A stretch of DNA of 64,000 nucleotides, from assembly GCA_021307315.1 (NCBI GenBank), contig JAJSPD010000002.1:1482928-1546927 (forward strand). The letters run 5' to 3'. Below the pieces are notes generated by a model, which searched no databases, was not told the DNA's origin, and was given only the letters and a program-made list of their open reading frames with translations. Position numbers and translations under genes: made by a program. Source of the stretch: Bisporella sp. PMI_857 (taxonomy: Eukaryota > Ascomycota > Leotiomycetes > Helotiales > Helotiaceae). This document shows positions 22,209 through 33,446 of this stretch, piece by piece. Numbering within the stretch: the stretch's first letter is position 1; every line of letters begins with the position of its first letter.

Positions 22209-23961
22209 TCATTTCAGAAACGATACACGACAAGGAAACCTATCAGCAGGATGTGCACCACCCTGCTCAATCTGATAGACTCTCTCCCCCTCCACTCTCT
22301 TAATCCTGTCCCCCTTTGCGACATGTAACCGATCAAACTCTCCATAAGCATCCCGGACGTCGAACTCCCTTACAGTAAGCGCTAATATAATCTTCAACTC
22401 TAACATCGCAAGGCCCTCCCAATGCAGTTCCGGCGGCCATGCTCAAAAGGCCGCCAAGCTCCTTTCACAGGATACAATGAATCCCCTTGGGAAGCAAGCC
22501 AGCGTTCGGGAATGAAGTCGTCGGGTGAGGGCTAATATGCCGGATGACGGTGCATTGCTTGGTGCAAGATCCTTACCATGCAGTCGTTAGTCAGGTACAC
22601 AACACCTTGGTCATCGTGGATATTTACTCCAAGAGCGCCGTCGCGCATCTCTGTTGCTGGAGGAAAGAGACGCATTGCTTCTTTGATGACGGCGAGGCTG
22701 TATGTCATTTGGTTGAGGACTTGGGGGTTTGAAGATACAACAGCCCCTGCGGCGCTTATATCGGTGCCGACGAGTGTATCGTGTCCTGGCGAAGTTTTTG
22801 CATTTCTGTTGAATTTTTGGACAAGAGGTAGCAGATGTGACAGATTGTGCTGCTGGTGCTATCGTGCCCGGCGAATGGGAAGGGTGCGGATTTGGTATGT
22901 TGTGTAATTTCTGAAAGCACGGTCTAATCTGAGACTAGGGTTCTCAAGACTATTTAGCTTTAGGTAACCTTCAAGAACAAGGCTCACAACAGATTTGCTG
23001 TCGTGCTCCTCGCCACATGAAAGCTTGGCACAGTGCTCCTTATACCTCTTGTCAAGCTGGGTTCCAATGTAGGAATTCATTATTCTTGATTTGTGCCATT
23101 CCATAAATTAACGGACTGGGTTAATTCGTATGAAGGGGTTGAGTTCTCGTCCGGAGACTCTCCAACGAAGTTGGCTGAGTAGAGCAACTGCTAATGGATT
23201 ATGAGTCCGTTCTGAATTGAGATTGGATTCTCTATAGTAATGTCAGTAACATAATCAAGTTCAAGCGAAAGTAATATCGTACAGAGCAATAGCACCTATC
23301 ATATCCATTGTAAACCATAGAGTCTGCTCGTCCAACAAAAACATCTCATTTATTTCTGCATGCTTATGCAGTAAGTTTCTATATGCCCGTGCTTCATGGA
23401 CAATATTAGGAACAAGTTTGAGGATATGTCCTTGACTGAACCCAGAGTTGAAAGTATTGCGCCACAACTTCCATTCCTCATTAGCCATCGTGAAGAGAAT
23501 TAGTCTTCCAGATATTGGGTGGAACCAGGAAACCAGAGAGGCTGGCTTCATAGTTGCAAGAACTGTCTGTTGAATGACCTCGGTAGCTGCGGTTACTGAT
23601 GTGACCATCATTAGGGGCGTCTACAAAAGGCCACATGTCGAGATAGAAAATTCCGCCGGGATAATTTCGAGCAATCTGACCAAGACCGAGAAATTCATGT
23701 GCACCCAATGGTAGCTTATCAACATAGAGCTCCACCGCGAGTAAATGGCCAAGAAGCTTATTATGCTTGGGCGTTGGCTGCGAAAAGTCAATGTGAGTAA
23801 ATGCATCCGGTGTTCGTAGTTACCATTCCCAATTTCTGGAGCTCACTGAAAATAATCCTAGCTCTGTAGCCCTTGATTACGACGTTGATAACCAATGCCG
23901 CAAATAGAACCCCAAGAGAACCAAAGAGAAGCTTTGAACTCGGTAAAAGTTCAGACTTCAT
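22209..23961 (-). pseudogene. cytochrome P450 pseudogene
   Basis: Nearly the whole of a fungal microsomal P450 can be traced: membrane anchor exon (23961-23824), intron, PTPKHNKLLGHLL, a WKLWRNTFNSGFS region, the I-helix FAGHDSTSSTI, the ExxR helix KEAMRLFPPA, PERW, and the haem loop [14 protein letters not shown] followed by [16 protein letters not shown]. It cannot be translated. There is a net +1 shift near 23616, an in-frame TAA at 23108-23110, a 1-nt loss near 22784, a TAG at 22532-22534 where the family has Trp ([16 protein letters not shown]), and a 1-nt loss near 22410 just after the haem cysteine. The residues that remain resemble the sterigmatocystin-cluster type of P450s. Assembly errors could explain one lesion, not five. 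Confidence 0.88.
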
Positions 23962-24441
23962 TACTGTCTTCGAAGTCGTACGTCCACCAAGAAAAGACAC
24001 GATCTATGAGGGTCTCACAATGAGAAAAATAGGAATGCTGGGTGAGCTGTAGGTGAGAGACTGATCGCCGGCTGACTTTATACGCGTAGTCAGAGAAGCG
24101 ACCTGACAGAGTGCATGGGTTAGCGCCAAATTTTCCGTTTGGTATATCACGTACGTAAAATGGACTAGCAATTTGATTACATGGGCTGCGGCATGGAAAA
24201 GTTGCCCCAGCCAACTACATTATCAACCCTTCGCGGGGTGTGTTATGGTGAACAGGATGCACTGAAGCGCTAGGGCAACGAATTAGAACCTGAAATACTA
24301 GGATACAATGGGATGTAGGTAGATGTGGCTGGTTGGTTTGATTGTCTTGGTAGATTGGCAATGGAGAGAAGAGCAAGATCGCATATCAGTCTGTTAGTCG
24401 GAATTTTGGAGCTACTGATTCCTCCGGGATTGTCACAATAA
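23962..24441. other. intergenic
   Basis: About 0.48 kb between the P450 pseudogene and the 3' end of the beta-galactosidase gene; no feature seen. Confidence 0.5.
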
Positions 24442-27400
24442 CTATGCATATTCCAACCGCTTTTTGCTCCACCCAGGCTGCAAATAGCTCCAGTCGTCGT
24501 TAAACTTGAAATCAGTCTGGTATGCACCATAATTAAACAGTCTAACCTTGTCAAGCTTAGCACCATCATTTGTCATAGCCCATAGGCTCAAAGCAAAGGT
24601 ATTAAGACCACGGTTATTGATGATTCCTGGTGGGATGGGGAATCTTGTTTGCGGACCGATATGTGGGACGTATTTTCCATACTGGTATCCGTTTATGAAG
24701 ATCATGACTCTGGCGACTGTGCCAGCGGGAGCGCTTAGTTCGACTCCTAGTGGGACGTCGAGATCTGAGTCGATGTTGAGGTGGAATGTAGTGGTGTAAA
24801 ATTGAACACCGGAGCCGTTTATTCCGACGAAAGGACTCGATCGATCGAACTGGGGAGACGAAGGAACAAATGAAGGGAGGTGCCAGCCAAGTCGTTCTCC
24901 GTAAAGCCCCCCTTCGTTCACTATGAGTGTATATTAGATGAAGAATTGTGGTATAGAGTAATAAAGGAGGCACTTACTGGGGCCACGAACAGGATCAAGA
25001 CTCAAGGAGCCTGCAGCATTCCCTTGAATCTTCCATTCTTTGAAACCAGTACCAGATGATGATGGCAGAAGAGACGCACCAAGAATGCCACGAGGATTTT
25101 CGACGCCCTTGGCCGTGGATGTTTGATCATGGCCATGATAATCCACCACGACCGTGATCACATTTCCGGTCAAGTTTAGGTTGGCTTGAGGGAGAAGCAG
25201 CACAGCCGTGGTTGTGGTCAAGGTCGCATTTCCAACATTTCCACCAAGGAGCACTCCATTCAGCCATGCAGTCCATCCAAAGGCAAGCCCTCCAGAGGCG
25301 GTGATGCTCACCTTTAACAAGTTAGAACCATAACACTACATAGCTTTGGTGGGATTTGGAATTTGAAAAACTGTTTTAGGAATCGTAATAGTGAGATAAA
25401 GCGGCTCTTGAACGAGGTCCCAGGTTCCAGGCTCTGTTGAACAGAATTGACAGATTAAGAGGGGAAATTGATGCTTACAGAGGTCGCATTATTTCCATCA
25501 AAATAGCCCCGATAAATCTTCGCACCCACGTAGAAACCGTAGTCGCTAGCAAACAAAACTGGCTTTGTGATTGGCGCAATTGGGCTGAGTGTGGTCGATT
25601 TATTGCAAATAGTCCACTTGGTATCGTTATAAGATGGAACGATTTCGGGTAAAGAATCTGCAGAGCGCCAATTGACCAACGAGGGTAGGGAAATGGCTCG
25701 ATCGGCTGTGCCTGAAATTTGCGCTGTTACAGAACCATACAAAGTTCTAAATTTGAGAGTCAGTAATTTACATGAAAGCGTTTGTAAAGGGTCTCAGAGA
25801 AGCATACTTGGTGGCTGGAAGTCTTATTCCATTCCAGACAATGGTTTCAATGGAAGGCTGGCCAGAATATATTTCAATTGTTGTTGCAACATCGTTATCA
25901 CCAGAAACATGAGCCACACCATGAGAAATGTACGCATTCCGAACCAGATATGGTCCGATGACAAATATCTGTTCATCGGGTGTAACGCGTGGGTTCAGTG
26001 TTGTCGTAGGCGCCCAAAACTTCCATGCTGTTTCTCGTTCAAGAAGATAGATCAGAATGTCATTTATCTGTACCACAGTCTTACCAGAACTTTGCGTATA
26101 AACAAAGGTTGTGGCGTCGCCAGTTCTAGATGTTGCCTCAACTGTCGATGTGCCATGAGTGTCAAATTTGCTATCAGTGGAAATGTTCTGCAGTGCAAAT
26201 TGCCCAACCTGACCTTCTTCAAGGTAGAGAACAAGAACATCTCGATCAAAAACCCCATATGTAAGAACATCGGAAGACGAATATAGTAGATTATTGTTGC
26301 CGAAGTGATAATCAGTCACAATTATTTTACTTTGACGGCCGTTTAGTGTTATGTTTGGGACGTTTATGATACCAGCAGAGGTATTGAGGTTGGCAGAGAA
26401 AGTCGTGACAGCTCTCGATGGCGAAGAGTTATGTTGCACAGTATAAAAGCCAGCGTTGGTGTCCGGATTTCTAAGCTCCCATGTCCAAACTAAAGTGGAG
26501 TCGACCTAGAGAGTTAACCCAATCTCCTCCACATATCATATCCAACGCTTACCGAGTATCCAGTGCCATTGCCAGCCATGTATGTCTTTAATAAGTCCGT
26601 TGAAACCCTCGTGAAGAGGGTGATGAGCTTTGTTTGAGATAATTTATCCTGTATTTGCCTTGTCTCCCGAAGAGGTGCAGAGTAGTCATATGAAGTGTAG
26701 ACTACTGGCGCAGCGGCTATATATCCCTCAGCATAAAGTCCTGTGTAGTATACGTCGCTTCTTACAATGTCCCCAATTCGTTCCACCGAAAGCCATATAT
26801 ATGCTGAGGAGTGTAGTGCGTTGAGCAATGTTATTCTTGTAATAGACATCGGCAAAAGCTGGATCGTGTTCAGCCAAACAATCATCGTAGAAACTGCCTC
26901 CCCAAGGAGCGAACCATCCGCCCTCAAATTCTGGAAAGTAACTTGGTTGTGTAAAGGAGTAGTTTGAGAACCACTGGAAATAGTTCCTCACGAGATTAAA
27001 CCCGGTATTGATATTTGTACATGACATCCCTCCAGGGTAGCTATCAAGCCCGTAGATATTAACGGCGCCTCCAACATTCTGGTAATCCGTGCTCCAAGAA
27101 ACGCTACGCTGTCCCTTTTCATTATGCGTCAGAGGCACAGTAATTCCAGCTGCCTTGTATGCCTGAAAACTTTCCCATTAGATTGTACCAAACTCAAACA
27201 TAGGGATAGACTCTCTTGAGTCCTCTTTACATACTGTTTTTAATTGCTCCATGAATATAACTAATGTATGATTCGCTTGATGGACTGTCTCTTGGAGTTC
27301 ATTCTCGATTTGGTTTAATATAACAGGCTGCTATGAATCAGCTCTCGACTCGTTAAAAGAGAAATATAGTATATTACCCCTCCTTTCGTGATCTCGTTTG

Positions 27401-28042
27401 CTGCAATGATCTTTCCAATCTCTGCAACCCAAGGTAGCCATGCCTGATGATGTACTTCGTCACTCGTTCTTAGGCTGCCGAAACTACCATCCGAGCCATA
27501 GAGGGCAAGACCACCACCATTTGTTTCCGCATTGCAGTATGGACCTGCTCGAGCAATCACCCACAAACCAGCCTGCTTCGCATAATCAAACAGCAGTTGT
27601 ATATTCTTGCCTCCACTTGTAAAGTCATATACTCCTTTTGATGGGGAATGATAGGACCAGAAGAAATAGATACTAGAGTTGTCAGTCGAGAAGAATTTCG
27701 CGGCTTAAGATAATACCCACCTGATCGTGTTGAATCCACTTGCTCGAAATTTGTGAAAGATGTCCTATTGATCTGAGTATTATATTCCACGAGTAGCAGG
27801 CAGATACCCACAAGCCATAATTCCGGGACTGGAACTCGTTGGTAGTGAAACTCTGCAGAGCTGTGGGTGTACTTGTCAGCAAGCTCTGTGGAATCTGGCA
27901 CGACTTACAATATGAAAACCCTGCTATCATTGATGATCAAACTGTATGGGTCCCACGTTACTGTTTTCTGTAAGCCATTATCCGTGCCATTGACTACAGC
28001 GAAGAGCGTGAAGATAGCAGTCAAAATTCTAGAGAAGCGCAT
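24442..28042 (-). CDS. secreted beta-galactosidase, GH35
   Basis: Twelve exons (28042-27909, 27860-27812, 27764-27721, 27672-27378, 27327-27235, 27162-26766, 26716-26553, 26505-25808, 25746-25479, 25431-25372, 25311-24978, 24920-24442) give 1004 aa, the usual size of fungal LacA-type enzymes. A signal peptide (MRFSRILTAIFTLFAVVNG) is followed by the (beta/alpha)8 barrel: FSAEFHYQR, RAGPYCNAE (substrate-binding Glu 125), QIENE with the predicted acid/base Glu 184, and FPEFEGGWF with the predicted nucleophile Glu 283. Later exons hold the beta-sandwich domains, including AFGWTAWLNG. It removes terminal beta-galactosyl residues from plant wall polysaccharides or lactose. The donor at 25371 (GTTTTT) is weak and is the least certain junction. 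No lesion was found, in contrast to the neighbouring P450. Confidence 0.92.
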
Positions 28043-28799
28043 TTTCGATTCCAGAATTCTTCGCATTCATCATTGCTGCATCTCCTTGGACATTAGTTAT
28101 AGAGCAGCTCCCTTTTTGTTACGTATAGCAATATCGTGACGGCTCCGCATTTCAAACCGTTAGGTTTGCGCAGTGCCATCATCGTGGGTGAACAGGTACC
28201 GATCCCTATGGTCCTTCAACGGCCTCATAGTTGTCTGAGTTCCAGCAATCAGAGGTCAGCTGGTGATTGTGCCTGGCAGATCCTGACCTAAGCGGCTAAA
28301 ATGCTCTGTTCTACTTATGTAGAGTTGATTCGCGGCTAAAGGGATTGACGACGTTAAAGGGATTCAAATGGCATTATTCCCTAGGTAAGGTGGGGAGCGG
28401 AACCCTTGTTGCTCGGCATTCTTTTATCCGAGTTTGGGAAGTAGCCGAACCTCACGTGATCCCTTGTCCTCTTCACATTCTATATCGTCTTTCTAAATAT
28501 CTTGTCATGATGCATAGCTGCCAACAGTGGGCATCATAGAAGCACTAAGCAACCAACTAAGCAACAAGCAAGGTACTCGCTTTGTGTGAGGCTGACAAAA
28601 TCTGCATTAGAGTCCTCTATGCTTTCTACAGTGCCTCCAATTGGTGGATCTGGATACGCTACATCAATCTGACAAGGGCACAAGATGCAGGTTTGGTTAT
28701 CCCCGAACTTCCAAGTGCATTCCAGGACGGCCCAGTCCAGCACAGCAGTGGTTGTGCATATGCGGAGAGAGATCCATCGGATGAACGCGAAGTTGTACT
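28043..28799. other. intergenic / decayed 5' part of the next gene
   Basis: The left half is the beta-galactosidase 5' flank. The right end (about 28740-28800) has a stretch that in one frame reads like a damaged Zn2Cys6 cluster (Gly-Cys-Ala ... Asp-Glu-Arg ... Cys) belonging to the following gene. Confidence 0.4.
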
Positions 28800-30418
28800 A
28801 TGCTTCCACGGGGAAGTGATACTGATGCCCCGCTTCCACGACGACGATCCAGGGCACCAATTGCATCCACCAAAGCTAGACGGCCGACGAAGCAACGGCA
28901 CCGTCACAAGTCCCGAGCTCAGGAGGAAGAAGAATACAAACAATGTTCGGACCGTAGTGTAAAGCTGTTCAACAGCCCCCAGCCCAAGGCGATAGCCCCA
29001 TACAGTCCAGCCTCGGAGGGAGAAGAGGCGACCCTGCGATTCTTGATTCATTACTGTGAGCTATCTACTGTCTTATATCTTTTATAGCTACCATTGAGAA
29101 AACTAACAAATCAGTTGTCACTTTAGTCACCAAGGAAAGAGTTACCAATGTTGGCCCTCGATTTGAATGGTATCCTCTAGCTGTTCGCGACGATGCTTTC
29201 TTCCATGCTCTGATATCCTCGACAAGCTCCCATGCTGCATATCTGCAAAAGCGAGAGCTACCCCGCAATTTCTACTTTCATCGAGGCAAAGCGATAGAGT
29301 TGGTGAACAAGAGATTGGCTGAGGGTGCTCATGATGAAGGGGTATGCCATATGATTTCTGTGCGGAATGGTTGAGGATGGGAAACCCCCTGTCCCTTCAG
29401 CAAGAGCTAATCCTTCAAGCAGACAATCAACACAATTATCGTGTTCGCTCTGCAAGAGGTATACCCCCACCCAAGTTAGACGTTTGAGCAGTGATCTTAT
29501 GCTATTGGTAGAGCTATGAAGGCCGTCCTACCACGGCGATGATGCACTGTAAAGGTGTTATAAACTTGGTTCGGGCTGCTGGAGGCATAAACTCCCTTGC
29601 CCTTGATGCCAAGACTCGCCGTCATGTATACTTGTGAGTAATCAATTACGTGTGGACCAACATCTAGTTGACAACCATACTCTTCAGAATGGACCTCTCG
29701 GCGTGCATAAGTCTCGAATCAAAGCCCATTCTTTCATCAGGTCTTAACCCCGATCTGAATATATACTTTGGTTTCAAAAGCCAGACAACCGAAGAGTATA
29801 CGAAGACTTTTGAGGCGAGGCTATTCAACTTCACATTATCAAGTTTGTCTAGCATCGCAGCAGATGTTTTATGGGGTCTCAGAAATATTTCTACTATTCT
29901 TGAAGCTATTCATCTCGGTATAGACTCACCTGATACTGTCTTGCCGGATGATATCCAGTTTAGTGACCGTGTAGAAGCTCTCCAGCGCATCGCCAACACT
30001 CTTTGGTACGTGGAAGATCCTAAGGATGCGCAACACGCAATATTCAAAACATTTGGATGGGCGTGCATGATATACATTGTAGGCACAATATTTCCATGTA
30101 TTTCAATCTAAGGTGGCTAACCTATGGCTTCAGTATACCACACTACGCGAACTTCCACCCGAGCTTGGTATCAATTCATTACTGGCCGGCAAGACCAGGA
30201 ATGCGCTAGAAGGTTGTTCGGATTTGAACGTGCTTCTTGCAACATTTCATGATCTTTTGCTTTGGATCTTATTTGTGTGTGGAAAGGTCGCAGATGAAAG
30301 GGACCAGACATTCTTTGTGAAACAGGCGAGCAAAATCCTTCTTATGCGGAAAGTGGAGAATTCTGAAGGCATAATAATTCAACAAGGAGGGTTTCTCTGG
30401 CCAGAAAGGTTGCCCTAA
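28800..30418 (+). CDS. fungal-specific transcription factor domain protein, possibly decayed at the N-terminus
   Basis: Reading: exons about 28800-29055, 29088-29341, 29423-29458, 29512-29633, 29688-30078 and 30134-30418. The body resembles the fungal transcription factor domain of PF11951 type: PRFEWYPLAVRDDAFFHALI, SSTSSHAAYLQKRE, YFHRGKAIELVNKRL, then TINTIIVFALQE, YEGRPTTAMMHCKGVINLVR and MDLSACISLESKP. Such proteins normally begin with a Zn2Cys6 DNA-binding cluster; here the first usable ATG lies after the place where it should be, and upstream sequence carries only a broken version. The first intron would be only 32 nt, shorter than fungal introns normally are. I treat the gene as real in origin but uncertain in function. 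It may be a pseudogene or a regulator lacking DNA binding. Confidence 0.55.
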
Positions 30419-31555
30419 TGAACCATTGTGTAGAAAGTCCAACTTGCAGGGGTTGCCAGCCTAAGAGAGTATTAGGGATTACTCTCTAGCTTCTGGTACT
30501 TATTGTGTCATCTAACCTGAATGGATTAAAGAGAAACCACTTGACACGGGTCGGAAAATATTATGAGGTATTTGCATCTTGAAAGTTCATCAAGGCTCAT
30601 TGCGTATGCAATAGAAATAAGGCGAAGTTGGGACTCTACCACTGGTAATTTCTACCACCTTCATGTGTTTGCTTTTCTTGTCACTATTTATTTGCTGCGT
30701 GCCGTTCTACAGTTCAAGACAATTGTGCTGGGTCTGATTTTTTGGTTATCCGAGAACCGGTGATGCTGGTCCGTACTAACCCACTCACTCGGCCTTAATT
30801 TCTTGGTACTCACTCTCCCTCTCTCTCGCCTCTGGTGCAGGGGATTTTCCATTCTCTGTAATGAACCATAAAACTCGAACTGGTCAATAGGGCTTTTAGC
30901 CCCTCTTCTGTTTCGTAGTTGAGAGGCTGTGCCGTTACGTAGTGGCAATTCACCGTTGTTATTACATGAGGCGTTTTCCGCGTCCAGGCTACATCTGCTA
31001 TAAGAACGCCATATTTTCTGCTGAAGCACTTCTAGTTATATTCGTGCGGAGACTCCAGTGAGGCTAGTATCATTGATGACTGAGCTGAAATCGGCGCTGA
31101 TACTCCCCAATGCCATGATAGCTTCCTTCCAAGCCCAAGGGGAGCTGTCAAACTTTCTTAACCTTCACCGAATATCTCTTCCATTTGCAACTGTCACCCG
31201 ACCTCTATGATCCCACGCTATCCAATCATCCTAACACAGAATCTGAGGGTTGACGCTGGAGTAAATTATGGATCCAAAATTACTTTGACAGGAGCACAAG
31301 GGAATGAGGACAAACAACTTCAAACGAAGATGGAGGAGTGCCTCTCAAGACATGGAATTGGTTTTGTCTGTAGAGAAGAGGAGCGGATAAGAGTTGAAGA
31401 AACTGATGCTGTTGAAGGGGCGAAGGTTGGAAGTTTGAGCCCCATTTTTCTGGCAGCATCCAATTGCACAGCAAGTTCATATTTGCACGTCAATTCGTTA
31501 CAAAGTATACTATTTGGCAACAACAACTTTGGCATCAAGAATTCCTGGGCAACCA
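30419..31555. other. intergenic between convergent genes
   Basis: About 1.1 kb. Several short open frames on both strands overlap one another and resemble nothing known; none is supported. Confidence 0.45.
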
Positions 31556-33004
31556 TTATTCTTCTCCCCATGGACCAATTCCAGGCCCTTTGTACTGCTT
31601 TCCGCCTTTCCAAACGTGCGTGATCACCTTCCTGTCCTGCAACACCTTGATGTCAGTTAATGGATTTTCTTCAAGAGCAATGATATCAGCATCATAGCCT
31701 TCCTTCAACTGGCCGCTCAAAGAAGCCATTTCAGGTCCAATCGATAACGGCCCATTTGCTGTCGCAGCCTTAATCGCCTCCAAAGGTGACATGCCACCTT
31801 TCTCCACGGCGGACTGGAGCTCTAGAGCAGACCATGGACCGGGTCCGGAATCAATTCCCAAAATCATTTTCACGCCAGCCTCCACAGCTCCTTGGTATGC
31901 TTTTAGGTGTGCCTCTGCTGTTGCCTTCAACTTCTCCCAATTTTCCACTGGCAATCCTTTGCCGTTGGTAGCCAGGATTAAATCTATCATTCCCCTCGTC
32001 GCCACGTATGCGATGTCCTTCTCAATCATGAGCTTGAAAACTTCTTCATCGCCGTACGAGACATGCTCGAGTGTCTTACAGCCCGCCTCTATCGCTGCAA
32101 TAATGGCAGACTTCCCGTGAACATGCGCAGACACAATACGACCTTGCCTCTCCGCTTCCTCCACAATGATACGGAGTTCTTCGTTCGAGAATTGGGCAAA
32201 CTTAGGGTTATCATCCTTGGAAAAGATCCCCCCCGACGCAAGAACTTTGATAACCTTCGCTCCGCGCCTAATCTGCAGTCGAACTGCTCGTCGCACTTCT
32301 TCCGGACCATCAGCGACACAGAATGGATGTGAATAGTGCCCGGCATGAGGGTGCGCTACACCTAGATTGCCATACACATCCCCAATTGGCAAGGAATGAA
32401 TATCGCCATGCCCGCCAGTCTGACTTATACATGCGCCTGCAGAGTAAATGTTGGGACCGACAATAGTACCATCGTCAATTGCTTTGGCAACTTCACAACC
32501 ATAGCCTCCCACATCTCGAATCGATGTGTAGCCGTGCTGGAGCGCCTCCCAGCATTCACGAGCAAGCCGTGCCCCTTGTGATGCGGCGTGAGTCGAGAGG
32601 ATTGCTGTGTAGTCGTTATAATACAGATCAGGGCCCATCATATGGATATGCGCGTCCCACAATCCAGGCATCAGGACTGGGACATGATGTTTGGTGAGTT
32701 TACCTCGAAGATACTTCTTTGGAATATCGCTCTTGCCGCCTACATATACAATTGTTTTTTCACTAATCACAAGTCCTGCATCTACCTTTGGTTGTCCATC
32801 TCCAGGGATTAGTAAGTCTGCCGTAATGACTGTGAAGTTTGGTTCTTTTGAGTTGCTGATATTAGATGTGGCTGGTTTCCTGGTGAGCCCCAGAAGCCCC
32901 ATACCGCAAGGGGTGGGGCATGTTATATCAGATGAACATGGTGGCTGAGATGATGCTGTAGAGGATAATGCTTGGCGATATGCGAATGGGGGATGAGACA
33001 CCAT
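31556..33004 (-). CDS. metal-dependent amidohydrolase, ochratoxinase-type
   Basis: Single exon, 482 aa, from the ATG at 33004 (MVSHPPFAY); the frame is open further upstream without an ATG. The metal ligands of the amidohydrolase superfamily are all visible: His119 and His121 (DAHIH), Lys253 (KVIKVLASGG, expected to be carbamylated), His294 (SAHVHG), His314 (KTLEHVSYG) and Asp385 (LGIDSGPG). From memory, the Aspergillus niger ochratoxin A hydrolase ligands are H111, H113, K246, H287, H307 and D378; the spacing here matches with a constant offset of 7-8, and the length is the same (about 480 aa). The family hydrolyses amide or peptide-like bonds such as C-terminal residues of dipeptides and ochratoxin A. 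No signal peptide is obvious. The transposon insertion lies only 231 bp upstream of this start. Confidence 0.87.
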   Translation of the reverse strand: MVSHPPFAYRQALSSTASSQPPCSSDITCPTPCGMGLLGLTRKPATSNISNSKEPNFTVITADLLIPGDGQPKVDAGLVISEKTIVYVGGKSDIPKKYLRGKLTKHHVPVLMPGLWDAHIHMMGPDLYYNDYTAILSTHAASQGARLARECWEALQHGYTSIRDVGGYGCEVAKAIDDGTIVGPNIYSAGACISQTGGHGDIHSLPIGDVYGNLGVAHPHAGHYSHPFCVADGPEEVRRAVRLQIRRGAKVIKVLASGGIFSKDDNPKFAQFSNEELRIIVEEAERQGRIVSAHVHGKSAIIAAIEAGCKTLEHVSYGDEEVFKLMIEKDIAYVATRGMIDLILATNGKGLPVENWEKLKATAEAHLKAYQGAVEAGVKMILGIDSGPGPWSALELQSAVEKGGMSPLEAIKAATANGPLSIGPEMASLSGQLKEGYDADIIALEENPLTDIKVLQDRKVITHVWKGGKQYKGPGIGPWGEE

Positions 33005-33226
33005 TTTTCTACCTTTGATTCTATGTCCGAATTGCCTTTGTGGTCTCACTCGGATGATTATATGCTGCTGATGGTCGCCACTAAGTAAGAATTGGGTACA
33101 TGAAATTCTTGATATCACGAAGAGGACATGTGCCTGCAGCTATTATATATTTGACAGCTATGGCCTGAGGTATCCACCTTCCGCATGGAGCAAACTTTGC
33201 GTGATGACTAAGATTGCATTCAGGAG

Positions 33227-33234
33227 GCAGTTCG
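33227..33234. repeat. target-site duplication, left copy (GCAGTTCG)
   Basis: Eight bases directly abutting the left terminal TTACCTCAGT. The identical eight bases abut the right terminus at 38806-38813 in the same orientation. Confidence 0.85.
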
Positions 33235-33324
33235 TTACCTCAGTTTCCTCAGACCATAAGATTTTCGCTCACGTGGACGCTGCGCTAATCCTATTTGAGA
33301 ATGCTCGCGAATCTATGGTCTGAG
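33235..33324. repeat. left terminal inverted repeat region
   Basis: Starts TTACCTCAGTTTCCTCAGAC, matching the right end for about 17 of 20 bases with one gap. Further in, similarity to the other end is patchy (CTATTTGAGAATGCT against CTACTTTGAGGCATGCT, and TATGG...TCTGAG). It contains its own inverted pair, CTCAGACCATA at 33248-33258 and TATGGTCTGAG at 33314-33324, an exact 11-bp match able to form a hairpin. Confidence 0.75.
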
Positions 33325-33446
33325 CAGGGAATTAGTCCCCACCATATTAGGACGCGACTTTTTGAATTGTAATAGATAACTTTACCACCACTTCGAATAC
33401 AGTCATAGTAATTGCAAGAAATTTGAAACCGAACATCTTGAACAAG

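Noticed and set aside
27557..27901. Apparent frame shift in the beta-galactosidase around ELWL
   Set aside because: A 47-nt intron with GTGGGT donor and AATAG acceptor joins ELWL to DIFHKFRASGFN, so the gene is intact.
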